Source: JBEKHI01 sp050012355
GTDB taxonomy: Bacteria > Actinomycetota > Actinomycetes > Streptosporangiales > Streptosporangiaceae
Assembly: GCA_050012355.1 (NCBI GenBank)
Contig: JBEKHI010000004.1
Coordinates: forward strand, 1 to 52,753
Direction of reading: 5' to 3'
Length of the DNA: 52,753 nt
Shown: positions 24,578 through 33,007 of the stretch, in pieces
Position numbering within the stretch: position 1 is the first letter of the stretch
How the letters are laid out: the number at the start of each line of letters is the position of its first letter
The notes under the pieces: generated by a model
What the model saw: only the letters and a program-made list of their open reading frames with translations
Database searches by the model: none
What the model was told of the DNA's origin: nothing
Translations under genes and position numbers: made by a program

Positions 24578-25954
24578 ATGAGACCTTCCTTTTTCAAGCA
24601 CCGCAGGATCACGGTCCTCGCCTCGGTAGCCGCATTGGTGGCGCTGGCCGCCTGTTCGAGTGGCGGATCGAGCGGCGCCGCTTCTAACAGCTCTACTGGC
24701 ACGGTCACAGTGGCCGTCGTGTCCAACCCGCTGATCACCGGCCAGATGATCCCGCTGACTCAGTCGGTCTTCGAGAAGGAGAACCCAGGGATCACGGTCA
24801 AGTTCGCCACCTATACCGAGGGTGACCTGCGGGCCGCGATCGAGAAAGACGTCAGCACGCACAGCAACGCGTTCAACGTCATCATGATCGGGCCGTACGA
24901 GACGCCGCTGTTCGCCAAGAACGGCTGGCTGACCAACCTGTCGACGACCTACATCTCGAAGGACTCCAGCTACGACGCGTCCGACATACTGCCGCCGGTC
25001 GCCAAGTCGCTGTCCTACAACAGTGACCTTTACGCGGTGCCGTTCTACGGCGAGTCCTCGATGCTGTACTACCGCAAGGACCTGCTCAAGGCGGCCGGGA
25101 TCACCATGCCGGAGCACCCGACCTGGGCGCAGGTGCAGTCCATGGCGGCCAAGCTCAACCAGCCGGGCAAGGTGGCGGGGATCTGCCTGCGCGGCCTGGC
25201 GGGCTGGGGCGACAACATGGCCTCGCTCGACACCGTGGTCAACACCTTCGGCGGCGAGTGGTTCAACACGAAGTGGCAGCCGCAGCTCACCTCGCCGGCG
25301 TTCGAAGCGGCGACGAACTTCTACGTCAACCTGGTCCGCAAGTACGGCGAAGCCGGCGCGTCCAACGACAGCTTCAACCAGCTCCTAACGCTGTACGGCC
25401 AGGGCAAGTGCGCGATGTGGTATGACTCCACGGTCGCGGCGACGTCCATCGCGACCACCTACCCGTCGGTCTTCGCGAACACCGGCTACTCTTTCGCGCC
25501 AGTGGACAAGACAACCTCGTCTGGGTGGCTGTGGTCCTGGTCTCTCGGCATCCCGCAGGGCACCGCCAACTCGGGCGCCGCCTGGAAGTTCGTGTCCTGG
25601 GCCACTTCCAAGGCCTACGACTCGCTGGTCGCGTCCAAGTACGGCTGGGCAGCGGTGCCGCCTGGCAGCAGGACCTCGCTGTACAACAACCCGTCCTACC
25701 TGGCGGCGGCTAAGGCGTTCGCTAGCATCACGCTCGCCTCGATCGACGGGACGGACCCGGATCACCCGACCGTCAACCCGGTTCCGTACGTCGGCGTCCA
25801 GTACGTCGACATCCCGCAGTTCGAAAGCCTCGGTGTCGAGGTCGGTCAGCAGATCGCGGGAGCGATCGCGGGGACGGAGAGCGTCAGCCAGGCGCTTTCG
25901 ACCTCGCAGTCCGACGCATCGCAGTACACCCCGGCCGAACTGTCCGGAAGCTAG
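24578..25954 (+). CDS. Sugar/polyol ABC transporter substrate-binding lipoprotein
   Basis: 458 residues from ATG 24578 with GGAGG seven bases upstream; the open frame from 24446 crosses the operators and is not coding. A basic head and hydrophobic stretch end in the lipobox LAAC (Cys about 25). The mature part is a cluster-1 extracellular solute-binding fold: NPLITGQMIPLTQSVFEKENPGI near the N-terminus, LYAVPFYGESSMLYYRKDLL, and GKCAMWYDST. It captures sugar or sugar alcohol for the two permeases downstream. Resemblance to sorbitol/mannitol binders (SmoE type) fits the SorC regulator and dehydrogenase, but the ligand is inferred. Confidence 0.93.
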   Translation: MRPSFFKHRRITVLASVAALVALAACSSGGSSGAASNSSTGTVTVAVVSNPLITGQMIPLTQSVFEKENPGITVKFATYTEGDLRAAIEKDVSTHSNAFNVIMIGPYETPLFAKNGWLTNLSTTYISKDSSYDASDILPPVAKSLSYNSDLYAVPFYGESSMLYYRKDLLKAAGITMPEHPTWAQVQSMAAKLNQPGKVAGICLRGLAGWGDNMASLDTVVNTFGGEWFNTKWQPQLTSPAFEAATNFYVNLVRKYGEAGASNDSFNQLLTLYGQGKCAMWYDSTVAATSIATTYPSVFANTGYSFAPVDKTTSSGWLWSWSLGIPQGTANSGAAWKFVSWATSKAYDSLVASKYGWAAVPPGSRTSLYNNPSYLAAAKAFASITLASIDGTDPDHPTVNPVPYVGVQYVDIPQFESLGVEVGQQIAGAIAGTESVSQALSTSQSDASQYTPAELSGS

Positions 25955-25958
25955 CGCC

Positions 25959-26894
25959 GTGGCGGTCCTCGAGAGACCCGCTCCTCCTCGAATCACCGCA
26001 GCACCGCGGGAGGCCAGCCGTCGCGCGCGGTGGCAGCGTCGCCTCCCGCTGCTGCCCGCGCTGATCTACGTGGTGGTGGTCACCCAGATCCCGTTCCTGG
26101 TAACCCTGTGGTACAGCTTCCAGAACTACTTCTGGGATCAACCGGGCGGCGCGAAGTTCAACGGGCTGAGCAACTACAAGACGGTCTTCACCGACCCGTC
26201 TTTCCGCGGCGCTCTGCTCCGGTCGGTGGAGATGACGGTGATCTCGGTGATCGTCGCCATGATCCTGGGAGTGGCGTTCGCCGAGCTGCTGGACCGTAAG
26301 TTCTTCGGCCGGGGCATCGTCAGGACGCTGATCATCACGCCGTTCCTCGTCATGCCCGCGGCGGCGGCGCTGGTGTGGGCCGGGCCGATGCTCGATCCGA
26401 ACTTCGGCCTGCTGAACTACCTGCTCCAGCCGTTCGGCGTGCACCACGTGGCGTGGCTGTCCACGCACGCGCTCGGCTCGGTGATCGTGGTGATGATCTG
26501 GCAGTGGACGCCGTTCATGACCCTCATCGTGCTCGCGGGCCTGCAAAGCCAGCCGCCCGAGGTCCTGGAGGCGGCGAAGGTCGACGGTGCCGGCGCCTGG
26601 GCCACGTTCCGCGGTGTCACCCTGCCGCTGCTGCGGCCCTACATCGAACTGGGCATCCTGCTCGGCTCGATCTATCTGGTCAACGTCTTCGACCAGGTGC
26701 GGCTAATGACCAATGGTGGCCCCGGCACCTCCACCACCAACCTGCCCTTCTACCTGTACGAGCAGGTGAACGACGCGTTCGACGTCGGCGGGGCGGCGGC
26801 CGCGGGCGTGGTGACCGTGATCCTGACCATCATCGTCGCGACGTTCGCGCTGCGGATGTTCGCCAGCGTGTTCCGTTTTGAGGAGGCCTCGTGA
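25959..26894 (+). CDS. Sugar ABC transporter permease (MalF type)
   Basis: 311 residues from GTG 25959, four bases after the binding-protein stop. Six membrane helices begin at PLLPALIYVVVVTQIPFLVTL. The coupling EAA loop EAAKVDGAGAWATFRGVTLPLL contacts the ATPase. The open frame upstream is a shadow of the binding-protein gene. Forms a heterodimer with the next gene. No ATPase gene is present; such importers in actinobacteria share MsiK encoded elsewhere. Confidence 0.93.
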   Translation: MAVLERPAPPRITAAPREASRRARWQRRLPLLPALIYVVVVTQIPFLVTLWYSFQNYFWDQPGGAKFNGLSNYKTVFTDPSFRGALLRSVEMTVISVIVAMILGVAFAELLDRKFFGRGIVRTLIITPFLVMPAAAALVWAGPMLDPNFGLLNYLLQPFGVHHVAWLSTHALGSVIVVMIWQWTPFMTLIVLAGLQSQPPEVLEAAKVDGAGAWATFRGVTLPLLRPYIELGILLGSIYLVNVFDQVRLMTNGGPGTSTTNLPFYLYEQVNDAFDVGGAAAAGVVTVILTIIVATFALRMFASVFRFEEAS

Positions 26895-27823
26895 GCGAAG
26901 TGCGCGGCGCGGCAGCGCCTGGACTGAGGAGCGGAGCGACGAGGGAAGGCGTTGCCTCAAAGCGCCGCGCTGCGAGCGAACAAAGAAGCAGAGTCTCAAA
27001 GCGCCGCGCCGCGAGCTCACAAATAAGCACAGCTGGCTGGGGCGTGGTTGCGTGGATTGTCGGGATCGCGTTCTTCCTGCCGGTGCTGTGGATGGTGCTC
27101 ACGGCGTTCAAGCCGGAGTCGGCGGCCGAGACCTGGCCGCCGAAGTTCGTGTTCAGCCCCACGCTGTCGGAGTTCCGGTTGGTCTTCTCCGGCATGGGAC
27201 CCTTCCTGACCCACTCGGCGGTCGCGACGATCGGGTCCACGATCCTCGTCCTCGTCCTCGGCGTTCCGGCCGCGTACGCCCTGTCGGTCCGTCCGGTCAA
27301 GCGCTGGCGGGACGGGCTGTTCTTCTTCATCTCCACCAAGATGCTGCCGATCGTGGCCGCCATCGGCCCGTTGTACGTCATCGCGCTCAAGACGCACCTG
27401 CTGGACAGCATCTGGCTGCTGATCATCCTGTACGCGGCGATGAACCTGCCACTCGCGATCTGGATGATCCGGTCGTTCATGCTCGAGGTGCCCAGGGAAC
27501 TGCTCGAGGCGGCGCGGCTAGACGGCGCGGGCCGGATCAGGGAGATGAGCCGCGTCATCCTGCCGATCATCTCACCGGGCCTAGTCTCTACCGCGCTGAT
27601 CTGCGTGATCTTCGCCTGGAACGAACTGTTCCTCGCGCTCAACCTGACGATCACCAACGCCGCGACCATGCCGATGTTCCTGATCAGCTCGGTGCCGCAG
27701 GAAGGCCTGTACATCGCGCACCTGTCGGCGGCCGCCACGGTGGCTTCGGTCCCGGTGATCATCGTGGGCTGGATCGCCCAGCGGTCGCTGGTCCGCGGCC
27801 TGTCGATGGGAGCCATCAAGTGA
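26891..27823 (+). CDS. Sugar ABC transporter permease (MalG type) with inserted basic N-terminus
   Basis: 310 residues from GTG 26891, overlapping the previous gene by 4 bp. The conserved part starts only at about residue 48 (GWGVVAWIVGIAFFLPVLWM); six helices and the EAA loop EAARLDGAGRIREMSRVILP follow. The first 47 residues are Ser/Arg/Ala-rich and include a tandem 13-residue repeat (SKRRAASEQ / SKRRAASSQ), unusual for this family, which normally starts within 15 residues of the first helix. This tail is encoded by a 39-bp tandem repeat, probably an insertion that kept the frame. Confidence 0.92.
   Translation: MSEVRGAAAPGLRSGATREGVASKRRAASEQRSRVSKRRAASSQISTAGWGVVAWIVGIAFFLPVLWMVLTAFKPESAAETWPPKFVFSPTLSEFRLVFSGMGPFLTHSAVATIGSTILVLVLGVPAAYALSVRPVKRWRDGLFFFISTKMLPIVAAIGPLYVIALKTHLLDSIWLLIILYAAMNLPLAIWMIRSFMLEVPRELLEAARLDGAGRIREMSRVILPIISPGLVSTALICVIFAWNELFLALNLTITNAATMPMFLISSVPQEGLYIAHLSAAATVASVPVIIVGWIAQRSLVRGLSMGAIK
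26956..27029 (+). repeat. 39-bp-period tandem repeat inside the permease gene
   Basis: Two 35-nt units (26956-26990 and 26995-27029), 31 of 35 identical, starting CTCAAAGCGCCGCGC and separated by GAGT. The preceding stretch (26930-26955) is also low in complexity. The repeat keeps the reading frame and adds basic residues ahead of the first membrane helix. Confidence 0.8.
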
Positions 27824-28824
27824 AAGCTATTGTTATCGACCGCCCCGGCAGCTTCCGCGTGGCGGAGCTGCCGGTGCCGGAGCCTGGCGATAACCAGATC
27901 CTGGTCAAGGTGGAGTGCGTGGGCATCTGCGGTACGGACCTGCACATCCTGGCGGGGGAGTTCCCGCCGACTCCGTACCCGATCACCCCAGGACACGAGT
28001 TCGCCGGGACCGTGGCGGCGCGTGGCCCTGGCGTGCGAGCCGACCTCGCCATCGGGGCCAGGGTGGCGGTCGACCCGTCGCTGTACTGCGGCTACTGCCG
28101 GCGATGCCGGGCCGGCCGGGACAACCTATGCGAGAACTGGGCGGCCATCGGCGACACGGTGAGCGGTGCTTTCGCCGAGTTCGTCGCGGTGCCCGCGAAC
28201 AACGCCTACCTGCTGCCCAGCCATTTGGACGGGCAGTACGGGGCGATGGCCGAGCCGCTGGCGTGCGCCGTCCATGGCATGCGCCGCCTGGGAACGGTGT
28301 TCGGCGACTCGGTCGTGGTGGTGGGCGCCGGAACGATGGGCCTGCTGCTCGTGCAACTGCTGCTGCGAGCCGGGGCGGGCCCGGTCGCCGTCGTGGACCG
28401 GGTCGCCGAACGGCTGTCGGTCGCCCGCAAGCTCGGTGTCGCCCAGGCTGTCACCGACGCGGCCGAACTCGGCGGCACCCGCTTCGAGATAGGGGTCGAC
28501 GCGACCGGTGTTCCTTCGGCGATTGAGGCAGCGATCGGCCTGCTCGACCGGGGAGGGCGGATGCTGGTCTTCGGCGTGGCGCCAGCGGACGCGAGGATCA
28601 GCGTCTCTCCCTTCAGCGTCTACAACGACGAGATCTCCTTCACCGGTTCGATGGCCATCCTGCGCAGCTTCGGTGAGGCGGTTGACCTGCTGGCCAGCGG
28701 CGCGATCGATCCGCGTCCGCTGCTCAGCCCGCCCCTGCCGCTTGGCCAGTTTGGCGACGCGGTGGACCGGGTGCGGGCTGGGGAGGGGATTAAGTGGCAC
28801 ATCAGCCCGGGCGGTCCTTCTTAG
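27820..28824 (+). CDS. Zinc-dependent sugar-alcohol dehydrogenase (MDR family)
   Basis: 334 residues from GTG 27820, overlapping the permease by 4 bp (GTGA). Catalytic zinc ligands: C37 in GICGTD and GHE (H59, E60). Structural zinc cysteines: C90, C93, C96 and C104. The NAD site is VVVVGAGTMGLLLVQLL. This is the sorbitol/threonine dehydrogenase group that oxidises a secondary alcohol of a polyol. Being last in the importer operon, it probably acts on the imported substrate, giving a ketose. The longer open frame from 26878 is spurious. Confidence 0.92.
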   Translation: MKAIVIDRPGSFRVAELPVPEPGDNQILVKVECVGICGTDLHILAGEFPPTPYPITPGHEFAGTVAARGPGVRADLAIGARVAVDPSLYCGYCRRCRAGRDNLCENWAAIGDTVSGAFAEFVAVPANNAYLLPSHLDGQYGAMAEPLACAVHGMRRLGTVFGDSVVVVGAGTMGLLLVQLLLRAGAGPVAVVDRVAERLSVARKLGVAQAVTDAAELGGTRFEIGVDATGVPSAIEAAIGLLDRGGRMLVFGVAPADARISVSPFSVYNDEISFTGSMAILRSFGEAVDLLASGAIDPRPLLSPPLPLGQFGDAVDRVRAGEGIKWHISPGGPS

Positions 28825-29149
28825 GCAGCTTGCTGACCACCGTCGCGTACGAGGCGTCGACGGCCTCGAGAACCTCGTCGTCCGGGATCGCGCCGCCGAC
28901 GCCGAGGTTGTTCCATCCGGAGCGGCCGATGTAGGCCATCACCGTAACGTCGTCCGGGTAACGGTGCAGCCACTCGTCGGCGATCTCGCGGGTCGCCCCG
29001 CATTTGAGCCCGACTGATGGCGGGTCGCCGGTCCCGAGGAACGCGAAGATCTTGGGACCGACCTTCGCCACGGCACCGTCGCCCCACGGCTCGTCCCGCC
29101 AGGCGCCCGGCTTGGCGAGGCAGTAGGCGAGCAGCTCATCCCAGCTCAT
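28802..29149 (-). CDS. MmcQ/YjbR-family protein
   Basis: 115 residues covering the whole YjbR-like fold: LLAYCLAKPGAWRDEPWGDG at the N-terminus, KIFAFLG, LKCGATREIADEW, and a C-terminal LEAVDASYATVVSKLPKK. The family resembles DNA-binding and nucleotide-related proteins but has no settled role. The 3' end overlaps the dehydrogenase gene on the other strand by 23 bp. The ATG overlaps the acetyltransferase stop by 4 bp, so it is last in a short operon. Confidence 0.88.
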   Translation of the reverse strand: MSWDELLAYCLAKPGAWRDEPWGDGAVAKVGPKIFAFLGTGDPPSVGLKCGATREIADEWLHRYPDDVTVMAYIGRSGWNNLGVGGAIPDDEVLEAVDASYATVVSKLPKKDRPG

Positions 29150-29709
29150 GCGTTTACGCTAGCCCAGTCGCTGGCGAGCACCGCCATCACCTCCGCGTCC
29201 ACCCATGCACCGTCCCAGCGCAGCGCGTCCCGGCGGGTTCCCTCGGAGACGAACCCGCACTTGGCATAGACGTGCCTGGCCCGCGGGTTGAACGCGTACA
29301 CCTCCAGTTCGACCCGGTGCAGCCCCACGGTGCCAAACGCGTGGGCCAGCATCAGCCGGGTCGCCTCCGTCCCCAATCCGTGCCCGAAGAACCGCGGCTG
29401 CGCGAGCAAGATCCGGAACCCGCACGACTGGTTGTCCGGGTCCAGGTCGTTGAGCACGATCTCCCCGGCCCATTCCCCGCTGGAGCGTTCGAAGATGGAG
29501 AGGTCGAGCCGGCCGTCGTCCTCGGCCCGGGTGGAGTACCAGTCCTTGAGCGCGCCGAGGCTGTGCTCCTGGTGGGTACCGGTGAGCCGAAGCGTCTCGG
29601 GGTGCATCGTGAACAGGCCATCCGCGTCCTTAACGCGAACCGGGCGAAGCTGCACGAGAGTGCCGGTGAGCACGGGCTTGACCCTGAACGTCGGCTTGGC
29701 GTTGGTCAT
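29146..29709 (-). CDS. GNAT-family N-acetyltransferase
   Basis: 187 residues from ATG 29709, coupled to the upstream gene by ATGA; the frame is open to 29850 but that part is a shadow. RimJ/RimL-type GNAT: LVQLRPVRVKDADGLF, the acetyl-CoA loop PRFFGHGLGTEATRLML, and the closing RARHVYAKCGFVSEGTRRDAL. The Q/R-x-x-G-x-G/A loop is slightly degenerate (FGHGLGTE). The acceptor is unknown, possibly a protein N-terminus or small amine. Confidence 0.9.
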   Translation of the reverse strand: MTNAKPTFRVKPVLTGTLVQLRPVRVKDADGLFTMHPETLRLTGTHQEHSLGALKDWYSTRAEDDGRLDLSIFERSSGEWAGEIVLNDLDPDNQSCGFRILLAQPRFFGHGLGTEATRLMLAHAFGTVGLHRVELEVYAFNPRARHVYAKCGFVSEGTRRDALRWDGAWVDAEVMAVLASDWASVNA

Positions 29710-30575
29710 GAGCCGAGTATGACAGCCAGCCGGTCGACGCCCAGGCAGCTGATGAGCAGCCGCTCCTTGTGGTTCGAGGTGAGCCGGCGTGTCCAGTCGG
29801 TGAACCCGCCGTCGCCGACCTCCAGGCCGTCGGCGTCGATCTTGAAGCAAAGATCCTCGTAGTACCCGGATTGCCGGTCGGCATCGATTCTGGTCGGCAC
29901 CGTGATCGCGTCACTGATCAGCTCACCAGTGGGGGAGAGCGGAGTCAGCGCGACGTCGATGTCGCCCGCACCCGCGTCCCGGAGCACGCTAACCGCAAGC
30001 TTCAGGTGTTCATTAAGAGCACCTATATCAAAACGGCGGTCGCCAATGTCCCGGCCCCCAGTCACCATCCCGAACAGGCTGAAATGCGCCTGATAAGGAG
30101 CCGGGAAACGCTGCGCCCGCAGGACGCGTTGTATTCCGGCCAGCTTCGCCACTTGGTCGCGATCGTGCTGGCGGCGAAGTGCGGCCTCGAGGGCGAGCGC
30201 GTTGGTTGGATCCGCGGCTACCTCGCAAGCCCGCATCGCGGTGACGACCTTGTTCTGGCTCACCGTGTCCAGCGCCGAGTGCGTGGCCAGCGGGACCACA
30301 GGTGCCAGTGTGACCAACTTTGTGTCGTCGGGGAGATGGTCGACGATCAGAGTTTCGGCGCGGAGCAGCTTTCGGTAGGAAATCCGGCCAGGTTGGCTGA
30401 ACCGGTCCGTCCGGTATCTGCGGAGCACGCTCGCCGGGGTCTCGCGGGCGGCTCGTCGCCTGGCGACCTCCAGCATGAGCGTGGTGAAGTCGCTGCCGCT
30501 CAGCTGGGAAAGCCGGTCGACGACCTCTGCGCCGCCCACGCTATCCCTCACACGGTGCAGGGGTCCGTCAGCCAT
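29706..30575 (-). CDS. Conserved protein of unknown function
   Basis: 289 residues, no signal peptide or membrane helix. I do not recognise a named family. Conspicuous stretches are LRRYRTDRFSQPGRISYRK, LAPVVPLATHSALDTVSQNK, ACEVAADPTNALALEAALRR and HFSLFGMVTGGRDIG. The dispersed Arg residues, the VxADPTN segment and the late GRD recall class II aminoacyl-tRNA synthetase-like paralogues, but no diagnostic motif 2 or 3 is certain. It heads an operon with GNAT and MmcQ proteins. Confidence 0.75.
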   Translation of the reverse strand: MADGPLHRVRDSVGGAEVVDRLSQLSGSDFTTLMLEVARRRAARETPASVLRRYRTDRFSQPGRISYRKLLRAETLIVDHLPDDTKLVTLAPVVPLATHSALDTVSQNKVVTAMRACEVAADPTNALALEAALRRQHDRDQVAKLAGIQRVLRAQRFPAPYQAHFSLFGMVTGGRDIGDRRFDIGALNEHLKLAVSVLRDAGAGDIDVALTPLSPTGELISDAITVPTRIDADRQSGYYEDLCFKIDADGLEVGDGGFTDWTRRLTSNHKERLLISCLGVDRLAVILGS

Positions 30576-30590
30576 GCTGCCGATCTTCGC

Positions 30591-30881
30591 TTATAGATCC
30601 GCGAAAGGCACGCGATTTTCAGCCTGCCGGCCGTCCGGCAAGATAACGGAAACTAGCCGTCGGCCGGCGACGGTACGTTTCCACTGTGACCGGAAAGCGA
30701 CCAGGCACCAGATGCCCTCTACCGCGCCGAACGGCCACGCTCCGCTGAGGAAGCCATAGCTGCTCGACAGGGCGCAGCCGAGCGCGAACGCCGCGATGAA
30801 ATTGCGGTTCCTGTCCTCCAGCGCATACATCGCCATCATGAACGTGAGGACGACGACGCCGTAGATCGTGAGCACGCTCAT
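30591..30881 (-). CDS. Small integral membrane protein
   Basis: 96 residues from ATG 30881, overlapping the stress-protein stop by 4 bp. Three hydrophobic segments: about 2-19 (VLTIYGVVVLTFMMAMYAL), 26-42 and 46-60 (GAWPFGAVEGIWCLVAF). The motif YGFLSGAWPFGAVEGIW is typical of a widespread small membrane protein family with no known function. It is encoded at the end of the permease/stress-protein operon. Confidence 0.78.
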   Translation of the reverse strand: MSVLTIYGVVVLTFMMAMYALEDRNRNFIAAFALGCALSSSYGFLSGAWPFGAVEGIWCLVAFRSQWKRTVAGRRLVSVILPDGRQAENRVPFADL

Positions 30882-31342
30882 GGCACCGTGACGGCCTCGA
30901 CCGTGACCCCCGCGCCGAGCTTGCGGCTGACCTGCCGTAGCAGGTCGCCCTCGACCACGCGCCGCCACCGAGGCTGGAGCGGCGCTACCAGCACTACGTG
31001 CCTGGCACCCCGCGCGTGGGCCGCACGGACGATGGTCCGTGCCTCGTTGCGTGCCGCCGTGACCTGCCCCCAGCCGGTGGCGCCAGCCCGTTCAATGACC
31101 GTGACGGCGCGCCCCACTCGTTCGGTATGCTCACTCAGCTCACGGCGGGTAGGCAGTAGCCCGGGGTTGGGCAGGCCGAGCGCGTAACCGTGGATACGGG
31201 CCAGGCTGAGCACCGCCACTGAGGTCCCTTCGCTGAGCGATACCGCCCGGCGCAGGACGTCGGAAGGTATCTGATCCGCGGTGGCGGCGACCAGCACCCG
31301 TGCGGGCTGCTTCGGCTGGGGGTCCCAGCGGCGGCGGGCCAT
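30878..31342 (-). CDS. UspA-like universal stress protein
   Basis: 154 residues from ATG 31342, 4 bases after the permease stop. The Rossmann-like fold opens at ARVLVAATADQIPSDVLRRAV and ends with HARGARHVVLVAP and a Usp-like C-terminal strand. The usual ATP loop G-2x-G-9x-G(S/T) is not clear, so it may not bind nucleotide. APC-type amino acid permeases often carry a C-terminal Usp domain; here it is a separate gene after such a permease and may modulate it. Confidence 0.8.
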   Translation of the reverse strand: MARRRWDPQPKQPARVLVAATADQIPSDVLRRAVSLSEGTSVAVLSLARIHGYALGLPNPGLLPTRRELSEHTERVGRAVTVIERAGATGWGQVTAARNEARTIVRAAHARGARHVVLVAPLQPRWRRVVEGDLLRQVSRKLGAGVTVEAVTVP

Positions 31343-31346
31343 CGGG

Positions 31347-32873
31347 TCAGGGCTCCAGCTCGAGTTCCGGCGAAGGTGAGGGAGCAGGCGAAGGCGAGGG
31401 GGCAGGCGAGGGCGAGGGCACCGGACTGGGAACGGCGGCGCTGAGGCGCTTGTCGCTGTACTTGCGCCATAGGTAGAGCGGAAGGTACGCGGCCAGCACA
31501 ATGATGCCTAGCAGGTACAGGATGTGCGACTCGCCGGGTCCGACGACGATCTCGGGTGCGTTCCACCCGCCGACGAAGTAGATGAAGGTGAGGAAGAGCC
31601 CGCAGGCCAGCGCGACCCAGCGGAACCAGCCGGGCATCCGGAACGGGCTCACCGCGTCCGTGCGGAACTGGCGCATCATGAAGTAGCCGACGAGGGCGAG
31701 GACGATCGCCAGCAGGTAGCCGACGTTGGAGAAGATGTAGATCCGCACTGGCGAGCCGAGCAGCGCGACCGCCATCGAGCAGATCAGGTTGAAGAACATC
31801 GCGCGATCAGGCACCAGGTGCTTGTTCGTGTGCGCAAACCAGCGGGGCAGCATCCGGTCCTCCGACGCCTGGAACAGCGACCGCCCGACGCCCATGATCG
31901 CGTTCAGCACCGACAGCAGCAGCGCGAAGACGAGCGGGATGCCGATCAGGTAGGTGACCCAGCCGAGCTTGCCGAAGATGTGGTCAGCGAAGCTCGTGTA
32001 CAGCGTCAGCGGGTCGGCGCTGGACAACGAGGCGCCGAGCACGCCGACGAACACCACCGCCGTCCCGATGTAGACGAACACGCCGTACAGCCCCTCGGCC
32101 GTCAGCGCGATTTTCGCGTCCCTGGCCGGGTCGCGGCACTCCCCGATGTAGCAGGCGGCGGCCTCCATGGCCACGGCGTTCCACGAGATCACGAAGATCC
32201 AGGCCAGGAAGAACAGCAAGCCCGAGGTTTTCGGGTCGGCGAAGTGGAAGCCGGCCAGGTTGGACCAGTGGAAGCTGCCCGACTTGAACAGCGGCAGCAG
32301 CACCAGCAATGTCAGCGGGATCATCGCCAGCACGCCGAGTACGGTGGCGAAGCCGGCGCCCATCCGGATCCCCAGGTAGCAGGGGACGAACAGCACGATC
32401 AGCCCGGCCATCGTGATCACCAGCACGGTCAGCGGCACCGCCGTGCCCAGGCTGCCCAGCGGCTGGAGCACCTTACCGAGCGGGATGTGGGCCAGCACCG
32501 CGATGTACCCGGCGGCGAGGATCATGTTGATCGGGGCCACCGGAAACCAGCCCAGCCAGTATCCCCAGCCGGACAGCCCGCCGATGTGCCGGGCGGTCCG
32601 CTCGCCGAGCGGCTTGTAGCTGTCGTAGGCGTACGACGGCAGACCGCCGGTGCGGTGCGGCAGCAAGGCGGCGAGTTCGGCCATGCACAGGCACAGCACC
32701 AGCCCGATCATGACGACGAGGGCGATCGCCGGGATGGACGCCGCGCCCATCGACTGGGCAGCGAACGGGACGATGCCGGTCACCAGGATGGTGCCGGCGA
32801 GCCCGATCACGAACGCTCCCCACCAGTTGGTCCCTCGGTGCAGCGAAGATGTCACCTCAACAGGTGCGCTCAT
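31347..32873 (-). CDS. APC-family amino acid/amine permease
   Basis: 508 residues with about twelve membrane helices, starting at NWWGAFVIGLAGTILVTGIVPFAAQSMG. The segment AAACYIGECRDPARDAKIA is the conserved helix 6-7 region. The C-terminus ends in a repetitive tail, PSPVPSPSPAPSPSPAP then ELELEP, which is low in complexity and probably disordered in the cytosol. It is divergent from the XRE-cupin regulator and next to the glutamylation pathway, suggesting uptake of the amine or amino acid used there. Confidence 0.9.
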   Translation of the reverse strand: MSAPVEVTSSLHRGTNWWGAFVIGLAGTILVTGIVPFAAQSMGAASIPAIALVVMIGLVLCLCMAELAALLPHRTGGLPSYAYDSYKPLGERTARHIGGLSGWGYWLGWFPVAPINMILAAGYIAVLAHIPLGKVLQPLGSLGTAVPLTVLVITMAGLIVLFVPCYLGIRMGAGFATVLGVLAMIPLTLLVLLPLFKSGSFHWSNLAGFHFADPKTSGLLFFLAWIFVISWNAVAMEAAACYIGECRDPARDAKIALTAEGLYGVFVYIGTAVVFVGVLGASLSSADPLTLYTSFADHIFGKLGWVTYLIGIPLVFALLLSVLNAIMGVGRSLFQASEDRMLPRWFAHTNKHLVPDRAMFFNLICSMAVALLGSPVRIYIFSNVGYLLAIVLALVGYFMMRQFRTDAVSPFRMPGWFRWVALACGLFLTFIYFVGGWNAPEIVVGPGESHILYLLGIIVLAAYLPLYLWRKYSDKRLSAAVPSPVPSPSPAPSPSPAPSPSPELELEP

Positions 32874-33007
32874 GACCTCATCCCCTCACGTTGCCACATG
32901 CCTTCCTCAACAATGTTGCATCAGAGGAAACCTTCCTGGGTTTCCCGGTAGTTAGCGCCTGTAACGCGGCGGTGAATTCACTATGCGGTGGACTATCCTT
33001 ACCGCTC

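Noticed and set aside
26878..28824. A 648-residue open frame ending in the zinc dehydrogenase
   Set aside because: The first 315 codons are Arg/Gly-rich shadow of the permease gene; the dehydrogenase starts at GTG 27820.
31524..32951. A 475-residue plus-strand open frame opposite the permease
   Set aside because: Gln/Asp/His-rich antisense shadow of a gene with twelve membrane helices.
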